Assembly (NCBI GenBank): GCA_017642885.1
Contig: JAEPOM010000013.1
Coordinates: 28,970 to 92,969, forward strand
Length of the DNA: 64,000 nt
Source: Henriciella sp.
GTDB lineage: Bacteria > Pseudomonadota > Alphaproteobacteria > Caulobacterales > Hyphomonadaceae
Direction of reading: 5' to 3'
Within the stretch, counting starts at the first letter, position 1. Every line of letters starts with the position of its first letter. Under the pieces are notes generated by a model. That model was not told the origin of the DNA. It saw nothing but the letters and a program-made list of their open reading frames with translations, and searched no databases. The translations under genes were made by a program, and so were the position numbers. Of the stretch, positions 43,463-56,168 are shown piece by piece.

Positions 43463-44176
43463 ATGGGAACGGCTATGGCGGAGCAAGCGCAAAAAGAACC
43501 GACCATGGAAGAGATTCTATCTTCCATCCGAAAAATCATCGCGGACGATGATGCCCCGGCGCAGGACGCCGCAGAGGCAGACACGATCAGCGAGGAAGAA
43601 CTCGACGTGTTCGAGGATTTCGAAGTGCAGGAAACCACCGCCGACGACACGGTCATCGAGTCCGAGGAAGATGTGTTGGCGGCTATAAGCCAATCAATGG
43701 ACGATGCGTCTGACGATCTGGACGCGGCCGTTGCCGACCTCGTCGCCGAAGAAGAGCCGTTCGAGTTTGAAGTCGAAGAAGATACGTTTGAGTCGTTCGC
43801 AGCGGATGATTTCGAAGGCGTCGAAGATTTCGCCGAAGTTGAAGACAGCTTTGAGCCTGTCGAAGAAGAAACACCCGTACTGGAAGCTGAGCCAGAGCCG
43901 CAACCAGAACCTGTCCTTGAAGAGGAGACACCCATGTCTGCAAAGCCCGCCCCGCTGACCGATACAGCGACTGTCACTGCAGCCGCCGGTGCGCTTGGAA
44001 AGCTGCTCTCAAATGTCGAATTTGGCGAAGATGCTGGCGGCGCAACCACGATCGAAGGACTGGTCCGCGAGATGATGCGCCCGATGCTGAAAGAGTGGCT
44101 GGACGAGAACCTGCCTGGCATCGTTGAGAAGCATGTGGAAGCCGAAGTACAGCGTATCGCACGCATGGCTGGCTAG
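43463..44176 (+). CDS. popZ: Polar organising protein PopZ (DUF2497)
   Basis: A 237-residue protein with the three-part plan of PopZ. The N-terminal helix PTMEEILSSIRKIIADDDAP binds client proteins. A long acidic, proline-containing region (about 35-155, dense in Glu and Asp) is disordered. The C-terminal assembly domain contains IEGLVREMMRPMLKEWLDENLPGIVEKHVEAEVQRIARMA. PopZ forms a pole-localised network that anchors chromosome origins and cell-cycle regulators. An ATG at 43475 is an alternative start. The acidic codons produce a long serine-rich open frame on the other strand, which is not a gene. Confidence 0.93.
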   Translation: MGTAMAEQAQKEPTMEEILSSIRKIIADDDAPAQDAAEADTISEEELDVFEDFEVQETTADDTVIESEEDVLAAISQSMDDASDDLDAAVADLVAEEEPFEFEVEEDTFESFAADDFEGVEDFAEVEDSFEPVEEETPVLEAEPEPQPEPVLEEETPMSAKPAPLTDTATVTAAAGALGKLLSNVEFGEDAGGATTIEGLVREMMRPMLKEWLDENLPGIVEKHVEAEVQRIARMAG

Positions 44177-44205
44177 ACCGACTGAAATCCTCTGCTAAAG
44201 AGACG

Positions 44206-44236
44206 GGCGCGCCAGACACGGCGCGCCTTTTCTTTT
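44206..44236 (+). terminator. Strong hairpin between popZ and valS
   Basis: GGCGCGCC (44206-44213) pairs perfectly with GGCGCGCC (44220-44227) around AGACAC, followed by TTTTCTTTT. It ends only 26 bases before the valS start, so it may end the popZ transcript or act as an attenuator for valS. Confidence 0.82.
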
Positions 44237-44262
44237 ATCTGACCGACCCGGACCGCAAACAA

Positions 44263-47421
<3,159 letters not shown>

Positions 47422-47431
47422 GGTCGCGGAC

Positions 47432-48136
47432 TTACATGACCGGGGTGGTTGCCTGTGGGCTGCAAAATGCCGTTGTGCGCTCAAACTCGGCTGGAGCGAC
47501 CTCGAACTTTTCGAGATCCGAGGCCGTATCGCGCCAGCCTCTCAAGCGATCGATCTGGCGAAGCATTCGTTGCGCCGGGCTGAATGCTGGATCCGCAAGT
47601 CTGTCATAGCTGGGATAGTCGAACTCTGGGCGCCCCATATAGATCACATCACCGCCTTGGATGTGCAGCAGGATGCTGTTGTCGGCTAGGCAATGGGATA
47701 CGGTTTGTGCGGCAGGTTGGCCTCCCAATGCCGGGGCCCGAAAAGTCACTTCGGACAGGACGTAATAACCTCGGGGAAGGATCACGCTTTGGGTGAAATA
47801 ATCCCGGGCCGTATCTTTGAACGGGACACCTTCGGGGCGTGCAGGAATCTTGGTGATCAATCGCAGATAGTCGCGGTTTTCCTCTCCGAGCAGTGGCTCC
47901 AGTCGATCTTCGATCAGGGCGACCGGAACAAAAACCAGCTCCAATTCGGAGTAACCCGGGCGTTGAAACTCCTGGGGACGCAGAATGATTGGATTAATAT
48001 GCAGTTCGCCTTTATCAGGCCCGATCGCTTTCACGGTTACGGTGTTGAGGCGACGCTCAACATCCTGTGGATGAGCTGGTTGAAAACAAACCAGTATTGT
48101 AGCCATCAATGCTGCCAGCATTGCGTGTCCCAGCAT
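47432..48136 (-). CDS. Exported protein of unknown function
   Basis: A 234-residue protein with a probable signal peptide (MLGHAMLAALMATILVCFQPAHPQ). No family is recognised. The body has beta-rich segments (YSELELVFVPVALIEDRLEP, SVILPRGYYVLSEVTFRAP) and two cysteines late in the chain (SHCLADNS, TAFCSPQ) that could form a disulphide. It is convergent with valS (10-base gap) and divergent from the isoaspartyl peptidase gene. Confidence 0.65.
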   Translation of the reverse strand: MLGHAMLAALMATILVCFQPAHPQDVERRLNTVTVKAIGPDKGELHINPIILRPQEFQRPGYSELELVFVPVALIEDRLEPLLGEENRDYLRLITKIPARPEGVPFKDTARDYFTQSVILPRGYYVLSEVTFRAPALGGQPAAQTVSHCLADNSILLHIQGGDVIYMGRPEFDYPSYDRLADPAFSPAQRMLRQIDRLRGWRDTASDLEKFEVAPAEFERTTAFCSPQATTPVM

Positions 48137-48230
48137 TCGCTCGCACTCCTAAATCGATGCTCGCTTTTATATGGCACGTTGGTTAGGTTTTGGAGTCTCA
48201 ATGTCAGACTTGTGAAAGAAGGATCACGAC

Positions 48231-49244
48231 ATGCCCATTTGCGCCCTCGCACTTTCCATGGTGCTTATTGCAGGTTGTCAGGCATCCAGTGTCATTGCGC
48301 AGGAGGGAAACGCCGTGTCGAGTGAGAGCGAACAACCCGAATGGCGGCTGGTGATTCATGGCGGGGCCGGAGTGATTCTGCGCGAGAATATGACGGCGGA
48401 GCGAGAGGCTGCTTATACAGCTGCGTTGGAAACAGCGCTTGAAGCTGGGGCCACTGTTTTGCGGGACGGCGGCTCAGCCGTAGACGCGGTTCAGGCGGCG
48501 GTGATCCCGATGGAGGATGATCCGTTGTTCAATGCCGGGCAGGGCGCCGTGTTTACCGCGGCTGCGGAACATGAGCTCGACGCCTCGATTATGAGTGGCG
48601 CAGAGCGCGACGCAGGCGCGGTTGCGGGCGTGAAGCGCGTGAAGAACCCGATCCTCGCGGCGCGCGCGGTCATGGATCAATCCGAACATGTCATGTTTGC
48701 TGGGGCCGGTGCTGACGTGTTCGCGGAATCTGTTGGCATCGAAATGGTCGACAATAGCTATTTTGACACCGACCGGCGGCGACAATCGCTCGAACGTGTC
48801 CTGCGCGAACGCGTGCGAAACGACGCAGACCGTCATGGCACCGTCGGCGCGGTGGCCATCGACCAGTTTGGTAATCTCGCTGCTGCGACCACCACGGGCG
48901 GTATGACCGCCAAGGCTGCAGGCCGAATTGGCGACTCGCCTCTGATTGGGGCTGCAACCTATGCGCAAAATGGCGTCTGCGCCGTTTCAGCCACCGGACA
49001 TGGTGAGTATTTCATTCGTGTGGCGGTCGCAAAGACCATCTGCGCGCGGGTTGAACTCGCGGGTGAAAGCGTCGGAGACGCAGCCCAAAACGCGCTGGAT
49101 CAAGTTGCTGAGCTCGGAGGTGATGGCGGCGTGGTCGTGATCGATGGAAATGGCGAGTATGAGTATGTTTTCAACTCTAAAGGCATGTATCGCGGCATGA
49201 TTGACCCTGAGGGTATGGAAACCGCGATCTTCGAGCAAGAATAA
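48231..49244 (+). CDS. Isoaspartyl peptidase/L-asparaginase (Ntn hydrolase), lipoprotein form
   Basis: A 337-residue type 2 asparaginase. The substrate loop is VIHGGAGVI; the sequence RHGTVGAVAIDQFGNLAAATTTGGM holds the autocleavage site, which makes the threonine of GTVGAVA the new N-terminal nucleophile. It removes isoaspartyl dipeptides or asparagine. The N-terminus MPICALALSMVLIAGCQAS carries a lipobox (LIAGC), so the mature enzyme is anchored in the periplasm. AAGGA lies 6 bases before the ATG. Confidence 0.9.
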   Translation: MPICALALSMVLIAGCQASSVIAQEGNAVSSESEQPEWRLVIHGGAGVILRENMTAEREAAYTAALETALEAGATVLRDGGSAVDAVQAAVIPMEDDPLFNAGQGAVFTAAAEHELDASIMSGAERDAGAVAGVKRVKNPILAARAVMDQSEHVMFAGAGADVFAESVGIEMVDNSYFDTDRRRQSLERVLRERVRNDADRHGTVGAVAIDQFGNLAAATTTGGMTAKAAGRIGDSPLIGAATYAQNGVCAVSATGHGEYFIRVAVAKTICARVELAGESVGDAAQNALDQVAELGGDGGVVVIDGNGEYEYVFNSKGMYRGMIDPEGMETAIFEQE

Positions 49245-49311
49245 GCCCTTTTGACGGGGTGACAGCACCGTACGGACTGGCTAAGCGTCGGCGCAGTAAA
49301 GGAATATCATC

Positions 49312-51039
49312 ATGAGCAAAACCTGGGACAAATCCAAGCTACCTTCTCGTCATGTGACGGAAGGTCCAGCCCGAGCGCCGCACCGTAGCTATTATTATGC
49401 GATGGGCCTCTCGACCAAGGATATTCAAAAGCCATTTGTTGGTGTGGCGAGTTGCTGGAACGAGGCAGCGCCTTGTAACACCGCCTTGATGCGTCAGGCG
49501 CACGCGGTGTCTGAAGGCGTGAAAGAAGCGGATGGCACGCCGCGCGAGTTTTGCACCATTACCGTTACTGACGGGATCGCGATGGGCCATGAAGGCATGC
49601 GTTCATCCCTGGTGAGCCGAGACTGGATTGCAGACACGGTTGAGCTGACGATGCGCGGACATTCTTATGACGCTCTGGTTGGCGTCGCTGGATGTGACAA
49701 GTCACTCCCCGGCATGATGATGGCCATGCTCCGCCTGAACGTACCGTCTGTGTTCCTGTATGGCGGTTCGATCATGCCAGGAAGCTTTGAGGGAAGGGAC
49801 GTCACCGTCCTCGATGTGTTCGAAGCAGTTGGCGCGCATGCCGCAGGCTCCAATGATATGGACAGCGACAAGCTGCGCGCGTTGGAAAAAGTCGCGTGTC
49901 CTGGTGATGGTGCTTGTGGTGGACAATTCACGGCCAATACAATGGCCTGCGTAAGTGAAGCGATCGGTCTGGCGCTACCGCTTTCCTCTGCGATGCCAGC
50001 CCCATGGACGGACCGGGATGGCTATGCACGGGAATCTGGGCGCGTGGTAATGGATCTCGTTTCCAACAACCTTCGTCCACGAGAAATCTGCACGCGAGAA
50101 GCGTTTGAAAATGCAGCCATTGTGGTCGCCGCCACAGGTGGATCTACTAATGCCGCACTGCACCTCCCAGCTATGGCACATGAGTGCGGCGTGGAATTCA
50201 CGCTGCGCCACGTGGCTGAAGTGTTCGAGCGCACGCCTTACATTGCTGACCTGAAACCAGGCGGGAATTATGTCGCCAAGGATTTCGGTGAAGCGGGCGG
50301 TGTTCCGATGCTGATGCGAACCCTGATGGACGCGAAGATCGTCAATCCTGATTGCCTGACGGTCACAGGGAAAAGCTGGGGCGACTATCTTGAAGGCGTG
50401 ACCTTCGATGAAACGCAGAAAGTTATCTACCCGGCAGGCAAACCGATTACGCAGAATGGCGGCGTGGTTGGTCTATGGGGATCGCTGGCGCCGGATGGGG
50501 CGATCGTGAAGGTCGCCGGGCTAGAGAAGCTTCAATTCACCGGAAAAGCTCGCGTGTTTGATGGTGAGGAAGCGTGCTTCGAAGCCGTTACAAATCGCGA
50601 ATACGAAGCGGGAGACGTGCTTGTCATTCGCTATGAAGGTCCCAAAGGCGGACCGGGAATGCGCGAAATGCTGTCGACCACGGCTGCAATTTATGGCCAG
50701 GGCATGGGCGACAAGGTTGCGTTGATCACTGATGGACGCTTCTCTGGCGCGACCCGTGGGTTCTGCATCGGACATGTCGGTCCTGAAGCTCAGGAAGGCG
50801 GCCCGATCGGACTTCTCGAAGATGGCGATATCATCATGATCGACGCCGAAAAAGGCACGATCGATGTTCGCCTCACGCCAGCCGATCTGGAAGATCGCAA
50901 ACGCAATTGGAAACCTCGCGTGACCAAATATGGAAATGGTACGCTGGCAAAGTTTGCGAAATTGGTCGGTCCAGCCCATCTTGGCGCGGTAACCCATGAA
51001 GGGTTTGCCGGAGAACGCCATGTCTACGCCGACATCTAG
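49312..51039 (+). CDS. ilvD: Dihydroxy-acid dehydratase IlvD
   Basis: A 575-residue Fe-S dehydratase of branched-chain amino acid synthesis, turning dihydroxy-isovalerate and dihydroxy-methylvalerate into keto acids. Cluster cysteines are visible in [27 protein letters not shown] and [17 protein letters not shown]. The [21 protein letters not shown] motif is intact, as is the late substrate domain. The last 20 bases overlap the DUF3137 gene. No other ilv gene is near. Confidence 0.96.
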   Translation: MSKTWDKSKLPSRHVTEGPARAPHRSYYYAMGLSTKDIQKPFVGVASCWNEAAPCNTALMRQAHAVSEGVKEADGTPREFCTITVTDGIAMGHEGMRSSLVSRDWIADTVELTMRGHSYDALVGVAGCDKSLPGMMMAMLRLNVPSVFLYGGSIMPGSFEGRDVTVLDVFEAVGAHAAGSNDMDSDKLRALEKVACPGDGACGGQFTANTMACVSEAIGLALPLSSAMPAPWTDRDGYARESGRVVMDLVSNNLRPREICTREAFENAAIVVAATGGSTNAALHLPAMAHECGVEFTLRHVAEVFERTPYIADLKPGGNYVAKDFGEAGGVPMLMRTLMDAKIVNPDCLTVTGKSWGDYLEGVTFDETQKVIYPAGKPITQNGGVVGLWGSLAPDGAIVKVAGLEKLQFTGKARVFDGEEACFEAVTNREYEAGDVLVIRYEGPKGGPGMREMLSTTAAIYGQGMGDKVALITDGRFSGATRGFCIGHVGPEAQEGGPIGLLEDGDIIMIDAEKGTIDVRLTPADLEDRKRNWKPRVTKYGNGTLAKFAKLVGPAHLGAVTHEGFAGERHVYADI

Positions 51040-52060
51040 AGGTCCGTGGGAAGATACAGACATTGATCCTTTGATCCTCGCCGCCATGCGCGGCCTGCCA
51101 GAGGATTTTGCGGACTTTCCGCGCATCTATCAGGATGAGCTTTCGCCGAAACTGCAGGCGCAGGAAGCGGAGCGCCTTGCGGCGGCTAAGTCTGCTGTGC
51201 GATGGACCTGGATTGGCGTGGGCGTCGCCGCGCTTGGGACGCTGCTCGGGTTTCTGGTGTTTCGGGTCCCACAGCTGGCGATTGTTGCGGGTGTCATCGG
51301 GTTTGCCGTCCATGGCGCAGGACGCGGACCACTCAATCAAATCGGAAAACGCGCCAAGCGACTGATTGTTGAACCGGTTGCCGCGCAGTTCAATCTGCTC
51401 TTTGACGCCGACCCGGGCACACAAAGCTCTGTTGCTGACCTGCACGCAGCTGGTCTGATTCCGAGTTGGGATCGAGCGAACTATGAGGATCGTCTCGACG
51501 GAACGCGTAACGGGGTCGATTTCCAGTTCTTCGAGACGCATCTTGAGGAGAGACGACGGACCACAGACTCCCGCGGTCGAACACGCACCCGGTGGGTTAC
51601 TGTGTTCAAGGGACAGTGCTTGCGATTTGAGTTCCACAAAGCCTTCCAGGGACGAACTCTGGTCTTGCGCGACGCGGGAATGCTCAACTTGTTTCGGGGC
51701 GTGAACGGCCTGCAACAGGTAAAGCTCGAATCAAATGTGTTTGAAAAAGCCTTTCAGGTCTTCTCTGACGATCAGGTCGAGGCTCGCTTCCTGTTGACAC
51801 CCGATCTTATGCAGAGGCTCATCGATCTGGAAAAAGTCTTTCATGGCGGGAAATTGCGGTGCGCGTTTCAAGACGGGGAATTGCTGATCGCGGTTGAAGG
51901 CGGCGACCTGTTCGAGCCTGGAAGCCTGTTTACGCCGCTGGATAATCCTGATCGGGTTCGGGAGTTGCTGGATGATTTCGCAGCGATCTTCAACCTGATC
52001 GATAGTTTTGCAGATCCGGAACAGCTCAAGCGTATCCAACCAAAGGACGGTGGTGATTGA
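51020..52060 (+). CDS. DUF3137 family membrane protein
   Basis: A 346-residue protein from the ATG at 51020 (GGAG 6 bases upstream). After a soluble start ([31 protein letters not shown]) there are two membrane helices at about 57-80 and 83-100. A long soluble part of the DUF3137 type follows: [38 protein letters not shown] and [21 protein letters not shown]. The function of DUF3137 is unknown. It overlaps ilvD by 20 bases and is probably cotranscribed. Confidence 0.8.
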   Translation: MSTPTSRGPWEDTDIDPLILAAMRGLPEDFADFPRIYQDELSPKLQAQEAERLAAAKSAVRWTWIGVGVAALGTLLGFLVFRVPQLAIVAGVIGFAVHGAGRGPLNQIGKRAKRLIVEPVAAQFNLLFDADPGTQSSVADLHAAGLIPSWDRANYEDRLDGTRNGVDFQFFETHLEERRRTTDSRGRTRTRWVTVFKGQCLRFEFHKAFQGRTLVLRDAGMLNLFRGVNGLQQVKLESNVFEKAFQVFSDDQVEARFLLTPDLMQRLIDLEKVFHGGKLRCAFQDGELLIAVEGGDLFEPGSLFTPLDNPDRVRELLDDFAAIFNLIDSFADPEQLKRIQPKDGGD

Positions 52061-52146
52061 CCATCCGCAACGCGGTCACACTTTCGTCCAGATCAGGGCG
52101 TTTGTGTTCAGGAAGGCTTCAGGTCTGATTGCATAGAGAATTTTGT

Positions 52147-52512
52147 ATGAAACCAGTGATTTTCTCCTTCGGTGCGCTCGGCGCCCTTTTTATCCTCTCC
52201 GCACCAATAGCGGTCGCGCAATCGTGTTCTCAGCAGGCTGCTCAGCTTCAGGAGCGCCAGGGCGCTGCGCAAGAAATGGCGGATGCCAGGCTAACGCTCG
52301 TCGACGAGGTGGAAGCAGCGGGAGATGCCTGGGAAAACGCCGAAGCGCTTCGCAATTTCAGCGATGAACAGGCGGCAGAAGCCGATGCAACCAAAGTGGC
52401 TTACGAAACCCTCAAAGCCGATTTGCTTGATAAGGAATCCTCGCTCCAAGGTCTGGTCGTTTCGCTGAACGAAGAAGTCACCGCATACAACACCAAGTGC
52501 GTCAGAAACTAA
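52147..52512 (+). CDS. Small secreted coiled-coil protein
   Basis: A 121-residue protein with a signal peptide (MKPVIFSFGALGALFILSAPIAVAQ) and an almost wholly helical, Ala/Glu/Gln-rich body (about 30-110) of heptad character. One cysteine lies at each end of the mature part (QSCSQQ, NTKCVRN), which could link helices or chains. No family is recognised. The coding bias and the signal peptide support a real gene. Confidence 0.65.
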   Translation: MKPVIFSFGALGALFILSAPIAVAQSCSQQAAQLQERQGAAQEMADARLTLVDEVEAAGDAWENAEALRNFSDEQAAEADATKVAYETLKADLLDKESSLQGLVVSLNEEVTAYNTKCVRN

Positions 52513-52542
52513 GTTTCGATTTCGAAGTGTTGTCGCGCGGAA

Positions 52543-53322
52543 TCAGTCGCGCAGTTCAATGATCACTGGCACATGGTCTGACGGCTTTTCGAGGCCGCGA
52601 GCTTTGCGATAAATCTCAACACTTTCCAGTCGATCCGCTGCTTGCGGACTGAGCAGATGGTGATCGATACGTATGCCGTGATCCTTCTGCCAGGCGCCGC
52701 CCTGATAGTCCCAGAATGAATATTCATGGCCGCGATTGTCAGCCGCTTCAAACGCCTCGGTCAGACCCAGATGTTTCAATCTCCGGAATGCGGCGCGGCT
52801 CTGCGGCAGCGCGAGTGCGTCATCGGCCCAGACCGTTTCTTCCCAGCAGTCTTCGGCGCGGGGAATGATGTTATAGTCGCCGCACAAAACCAGGGGTTCT
52901 TCGGCGCGCATGAGTTCCTGCGCGTGGACCTTCAAGTGGCCCATCCAATCCAATTTGTAGTCGTATTTCGGACCCGGTGCTGGATTGCCATTCGGCAGGT
53001 ACAAACCGCCGACGCGCACAGGACGATCCGAGAGCACGAGGGCCTCAATGTAGCGGGCCTGCTCGTCATCTTCATTACCCGGCAGGCCGCGCACAACGTC
53101 TTCCAGCGGGAAGCGCGAGAGCATGGCCACGCCATTATAGCTTTTTTGCCCATGCGCTTCGACATTGTAGCCGAGCTCTTCGATTTCCAGGTACGGGAAT
53201 GCGTCGGTCTCGCACTTGATCTCCTGCAGACATATCACGTCGCAATCGATGGCTTTCAGCACCTCGATGACCGTGGGCAGGCGGGCTTTGATGGAGTTGA
53301 CGTTCCAGGTCGCGATTTTCAT
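52543..53322 (-). CDS. xthA: Exodeoxyribonuclease III
   Basis: A 259-residue AP endonuclease/3' exonuclease. Motifs: KIATWNVNSIKARL (Asn), ICLQEIKCE (catalytic Glu), YNGVAMLSRFP, GDYNIIPRAED (Asp/Asn) and the terminal KPSDHVPVIIEL (His). It repairs abasic sites. It is divergent from the ArsR-type regulator. Confidence 0.95.
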   Translation of the reverse strand: MKIATWNVNSIKARLPTVIEVLKAIDCDVICLQEIKCETDAFPYLEIEELGYNVEAHGQKSYNGVAMLSRFPLEDVVRGLPGNEDDEQARYIEALVLSDRPVRVGGLYLPNGNPAPGPKYDYKLDWMGHLKVHAQELMRAEEPLVLCGDYNIIPRAEDCWEETVWADDALALPQSRAAFRRLKHLGLTEAFEAADNRGHEYSFWDYQGGAWQKDHGIRIDHHLLSPQAADRLESVEIYRKARGLEKPSDHVPVIIELRD

Positions 53323-53372
53323 GGCTTCTGTTTAGCGCGGTTTGTCCAAAGCGCCAGCCTTGGAATTCGCGC

Positions 53373-53420
53373 TTGACATGAAACTGTATGGTTTCCTATA
53401 AAGGGAAACTGAAAGGTTTC
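53373..53420 (+). promoter_or_regulatory. Promoter with two operators for the arsR-type gene
   Basis: TTGACA (53373-53378) and TATAAA (53397-53402) are 18 bases apart, a near-consensus sigma-70 promoter. Two copies of GAAAC-N6-GTTTC lie at 53380-53395 (between -35 and -10) and 53405-53420 (at the start point, containing the ribosome site AAAGG). Their centres are 25 bases apart. This is the layout of tight ArsR-type autorepression. Confidence 0.8.
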
Positions 53421-53425
53421 ATATT

Positions 53426-53740
53426 ATGCGGGAACAACTTGTCTTCCGGGCCATTTCCGATCCGACGCGGCGCAGCATCATGGCAATGCTTTCAGACGGT
53501 GAGCGGTCTCTGAATGACATAACGGCAAATTATGAGATGACACGACCAGCGGTCGCCAAGCATCTGAAGATACTGGAGCGAGGCGGTCTAATTAGTGTCC
53601 GCTCGCAGGGCCGCGAACGCTTGCATCGCTTGCAACCAGACGCGCTAAAAACCGTCGCCGACTGGGTGAATTTCTTCAGCCAGTTCTGGGACGAAAAACT
53701 CGAAAACCTAAAACAAGCAGTGGAGATGGACGATGAGTGA
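53426..53740 (+). CDS. ArsR family winged-helix repressor
   Basis: A 104-residue ArsR/SmtB-type regulator: LVFRAISDPTRRSIMAMLSDGERSLNDITANYEMTRPAVAKHLKILERGGLISVRSQGRERLHRL. No metal-binding cysteine or histidine cluster is visible, so it belongs to the non-metal group that pairs with AHSA1/SRPBCC proteins. The next gene overlaps it by 8 bases. It most likely represses its own strong promoter through the GAAAC-N6-GTTTC sites. Confidence 0.93.
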   Translation: MREQLVFRAISDPTRRSIMAMLSDGERSLNDITANYEMTRPAVAKHLKILERGGLISVRSQGRERLHRLQPDALKTVADWVNFFSQFWDEKLENLKQAVEMDDE

Positions 53741-54140
53741 CGCAGTGATGGTGAAAACGATTTATCTGAAAGCGACGCCGGAAAAGGTTTGGCGCTACAT
53801 CACGAAAAAGGAGTTGTTAGCTCAGTGGTTTCACGAAACCGACCGGGACCTAACCGAGAAGTCTGCGTTTCAGTATTTCAGCTTTCATGATGACAAACCG
53901 GACCGCAAATTGATGTGGGGGGACGTGCTCGAAGTCGATCCGCCACGAAAGCTGGTACACACGTTTACCCATCAATGGCTGAAAGGCGTGATTACGACGG
54001 TCACCTGGGACTTGATGGCGGTCGAAGGCGGTACGCAACTGACGCTCACTCACGAGGGCATCAACACGTTCGAAGAGCTCACTGGACACGACAAGGGTTG
54101 GGACGAGCACTTGCTTCGTCTACGCATGATGCTCAGCTAG
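53733..54140 (+). CDS. SRPBCC (AHSA1-like) protein
   Basis: A 135-residue START-fold protein: KTIYLKATPEKVWRYITKKELLAQWFHE, DVLEVDPPRKLVHTFTHQW and WDLMAVEGGTQLTLTHEGI are typical of the AHSA1/polyketide-cyclase-like group. It has a hydrophobic ligand cavity; the ligand is not known. Translational overlap with the ArsR-type gene makes the two a unit, in which the SRPBCC protein may be the inducible function. Confidence 0.88.
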   Translation: MSDAVMVKTIYLKATPEKVWRYITKKELLAQWFHETDRDLTEKSAFQYFSFHDDKPDRKLMWGDVLEVDPPRKLVHTFTHQWLKGVITTVTWDLMAVEGGTQLTLTHEGINTFEELTGHDKGWDEHLLRLRMMLS

Positions 54141-54720
54141 GCAGGAATCGAAAACGGCGTTGATCGCCATACTTCCAGATACGGCTGTCCTCCAAAGTAC
54201 CGAGGCCGATATTGTGGATGGCTTTCCAGCGGCCGCGGCGATCTTTTCGGCTTGAGAGGATGCCAATATGAGGCAGGCTGCCGTCTACACGGCAAGTTAT
54301 AATGTCGCCGGGTTGCCAGTCTGAGGCGGGCAGCTCGTGTCCTTGCCGGCGCAGCCAAGTCTCAACATTTGGAACTCGGCGATGGTCGATATTACGGTCG
54401 GTGCGCGTGAGCCCCCAACGTTTTGGATAGGCCGCGAAATTCGCCGCCATATCCTCGTGCACGTTTTTCTGGAAGTCGAACTCGAAAGCGTCGCGATAGG
54501 CGCGAATGACCACGTCGATGCACACGCCGCGGTCTCGCGGGACATCGCCCATCGGATAGTCGAGAGAGACATAAGCCCCATCATAAAGCGTGGTGACACC
54601 GATCTGGCTGCGGGCGCGTACGATCAGGCTGGCCGCCTTCGTATCTCCGCGTGCCGCCATGTGCGGCAAAAGCGGGATTGAAAACAAGCAAGCGAGTGCG
54701 GTACGGCGAGTGGGTTCCAT
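54133..54720 (-). CDS. DUF1287 family exported protein
   Basis: A 195-residue protein from the ATG at 54720, with an N-terminal export signal (MEPTRRTALACLFSIPLLPHMAARGD, Tat-like RR). The body matches DUF1287: QIGVTTLYDGAYVSLDYPMGDVPRDRGVCIDVVIRAYRDAF, then WQPGDIITCRVDGSLPHIGILS. A Cys and His arrangement (CIDVVIRA, PHIGI) suggests an NlpC/P60-like hydrolase fold; this is inference. It overlaps the convergent SRPBCC gene by 8 bases. Confidence 0.83.
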   Translation of the reverse strand: MEPTRRTALACLFSIPLLPHMAARGDTKAASLIVRARSQIGVTTLYDGAYVSLDYPMGDVPRDRGVCIDVVIRAYRDAFEFDFQKNVHEDMAANFAAYPKRWGLTRTDRNIDHRRVPNVETWLRRQGHELPASDWQPGDIITCRVDGSLPHIGILSSRKDRRGRWKAIHNIGLGTLEDSRIWKYGDQRRFRFLPS

Positions 54721-54768
54721 GCACCGACTGTCACCCGCCACTATGGCGCGAATAGGGAGGAAACGGGG

Positions 54769-55440
54769 CTAGAACCCTCTCAGCTCGGCAAACTCCTCGA
54801 GCTCGGCGCGTTCGGTATAGAGTTTGTTCACCGGGTCATCTTTGTCCGGAACGCCGACAGCCATGCCGCACCAGACCATTTCATGCTCTTCGAGGCCAAA
54901 ATGCTCTTTCAGACTTGGGCGCAGGACGCCCCAGCATTCCTGCATGCACGTGCCCCAGCCTCTTTCCTCGGCGAGAAGCGCCAGGGTTTGCATCAGCATC
55001 CCAGTATGTCCCCACTGGCCGTGTCCGACGCGCTCATCCAGTACGAAGAACAGAGCGACAGGTGCGTTAAAGAAATTATAGTTCCGCATGAACCAGGTCA
55101 TCCGCCCCGCTTTGTCATCTCGCGGGATACCTAATTTCTCATACATCATTTCGCCGACCCGGAATCGGCGCGCATTCTGGGCGTCGGTGATGTGCTCGGG
55201 ATAGATTGGGCGATCCGTCGGTTCACCGCGGGGGTTCCCGGACAGTTTGGCAGCGGCGAGTTGCACCACTTTATCGCGTTCCTCACCCGCGACTGCGATC
55301 ACGCGCCACGGCTGTAAGTTACCGCCAGAGGGTGAGCGTTGAGCGTCTTTCAGCCATTGCTCCACTTCTGCCTGGGGAAGCGATGTGTCCAGAAAGCCGC
55401 GGGTTGAAATGCGTTGCTTTACAGCGGTGCTGACATCCAT
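54769..55440 (-). CDS. Nitroreductase family flavoprotein
   Basis: A 223-residue FMN-dependent oxidoreductase from MDVSTAVKQRISTRGFLD. The FMN-binding AQRSPSGGNLQPWRVIAVAGEE and the late AEERGWGTCMQECWGVLRPSLKEHFGLEEHEMVWCGMAVGVPD mark the family. The ATG at 55440 has GAGG about 9 bases upstream; one at 55455 is an alternative. It reduces nitro compounds or quinone-like acceptors with NAD(P)H. Confidence 0.9.
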   Translation of the reverse strand: MDVSTAVKQRISTRGFLDTSLPQAEVEQWLKDAQRSPSGGNLQPWRVIAVAGEERDKVVQLAAAKLSGNPRGEPTDRPIYPEHITDAQNARRFRVGEMMYEKLGIPRDDKAGRMTWFMRNYNFFNAPVALFFVLDERVGHGQWGHTGMLMQTLALLAEERGWGTCMQECWGVLRPSLKEHFGLEEHEMVWCGMAVGVPDKDDPVNKLYTERAELEEFAELRGF

Positions 55441-55623
55441 CTGGGTGTTCCTCATGTCTATTCCGGTGCGACCTTACTCGCCCGAACGGGCCAGACTAGG
55501 GGTCTCGTGGCGAGAAGCTTGGAGGCGGGTTGCGACTTGCCGGATCTGACAGGCGACTGGATCGCCCGGGCATGGAACGATGTCTGTCGCAAGTAGCAGG
55601 TGAACACGGAGCTCAGATCGAAC

Positions 55624-56133
55624 ATGAATTCAGCACCCAGCGCAGCAAAGATGGCCGCTCGCACACTGTTGCTAGTTGGCGCCGCAACTTTCGCAGCAAC
55701 TCTGCCTGCGACAGCGGATACCGACCATCCCGTACGCTATTTGCACCTGCAAAATGACGGCAGCTACGTCATCAGCGACATCGAACTAAAATGGATTACG
55801 CCGGACGGCGATCGCAAATCCAATACATTCACCAGCGATCTTGAGAACGCCCGCGGCTTTTGCCTGGACCTGGAAAAGTTTGGCGATGTTCCGGACGGCT
55901 CTGAAGTTTGGCTGAAGGCGTATATCGCCGCGGGTGACAATGAAAGCTGTCGCAAAGATAATCCGCGAATCTACACCGCCGGCCTCCCGAGCAAGAGCCA
56001 AACGTACACCCAGTTTTACAAGATGGGCGGCCAAACCCTCACCAATAATATGTGCAAGCTGTCGAGCGGCACGGAGGGTAAGGCTGAATTGTCCGATAAT
56101 ATCGGCAATTCGACCGAATGCCCCTCCTATTGA
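55624..56133 (+). CDS. Small exported protein of unknown function
   Basis: A 169-residue protein with a signal peptide (MNSAPSAAKMAARTLLLVGAATFAATLPATA), the mature form starting near DTDHPVRYLHLQ. The beta-rich body has four cysteines (GFCLDLE, ESCRKD, NMCKLSS, TECPSY) suited to two disulphides. No family is recognised. Starts at 55600 (GTG) and 55651 (ATG) are possible. Confidence 0.6.
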   Translation: MNSAPSAAKMAARTLLLVGAATFAATLPATADTDHPVRYLHLQNDGSYVISDIELKWITPDGDRKSNTFTSDLENARGFCLDLEKFGDVPDGSEVWLKAYIAAGDNESCRKDNPRIYTAGLPSKSQTYTQFYKMGGQTLTNNMCKLSSGTEGKAELSDNIGNSTECPSY

Positions 56134-56168
56134 TCCTTACTACGGTCTTTGTCGTCGATCACTCACGC

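Noticed and set aside
43423..44166. A 247-codon serine-rich minus-strand frame
   Set aside because: It is the complement of the acidic GAA/GAC-rich region of popZ, giving TTC/TCG codons; low complexity with no start context.
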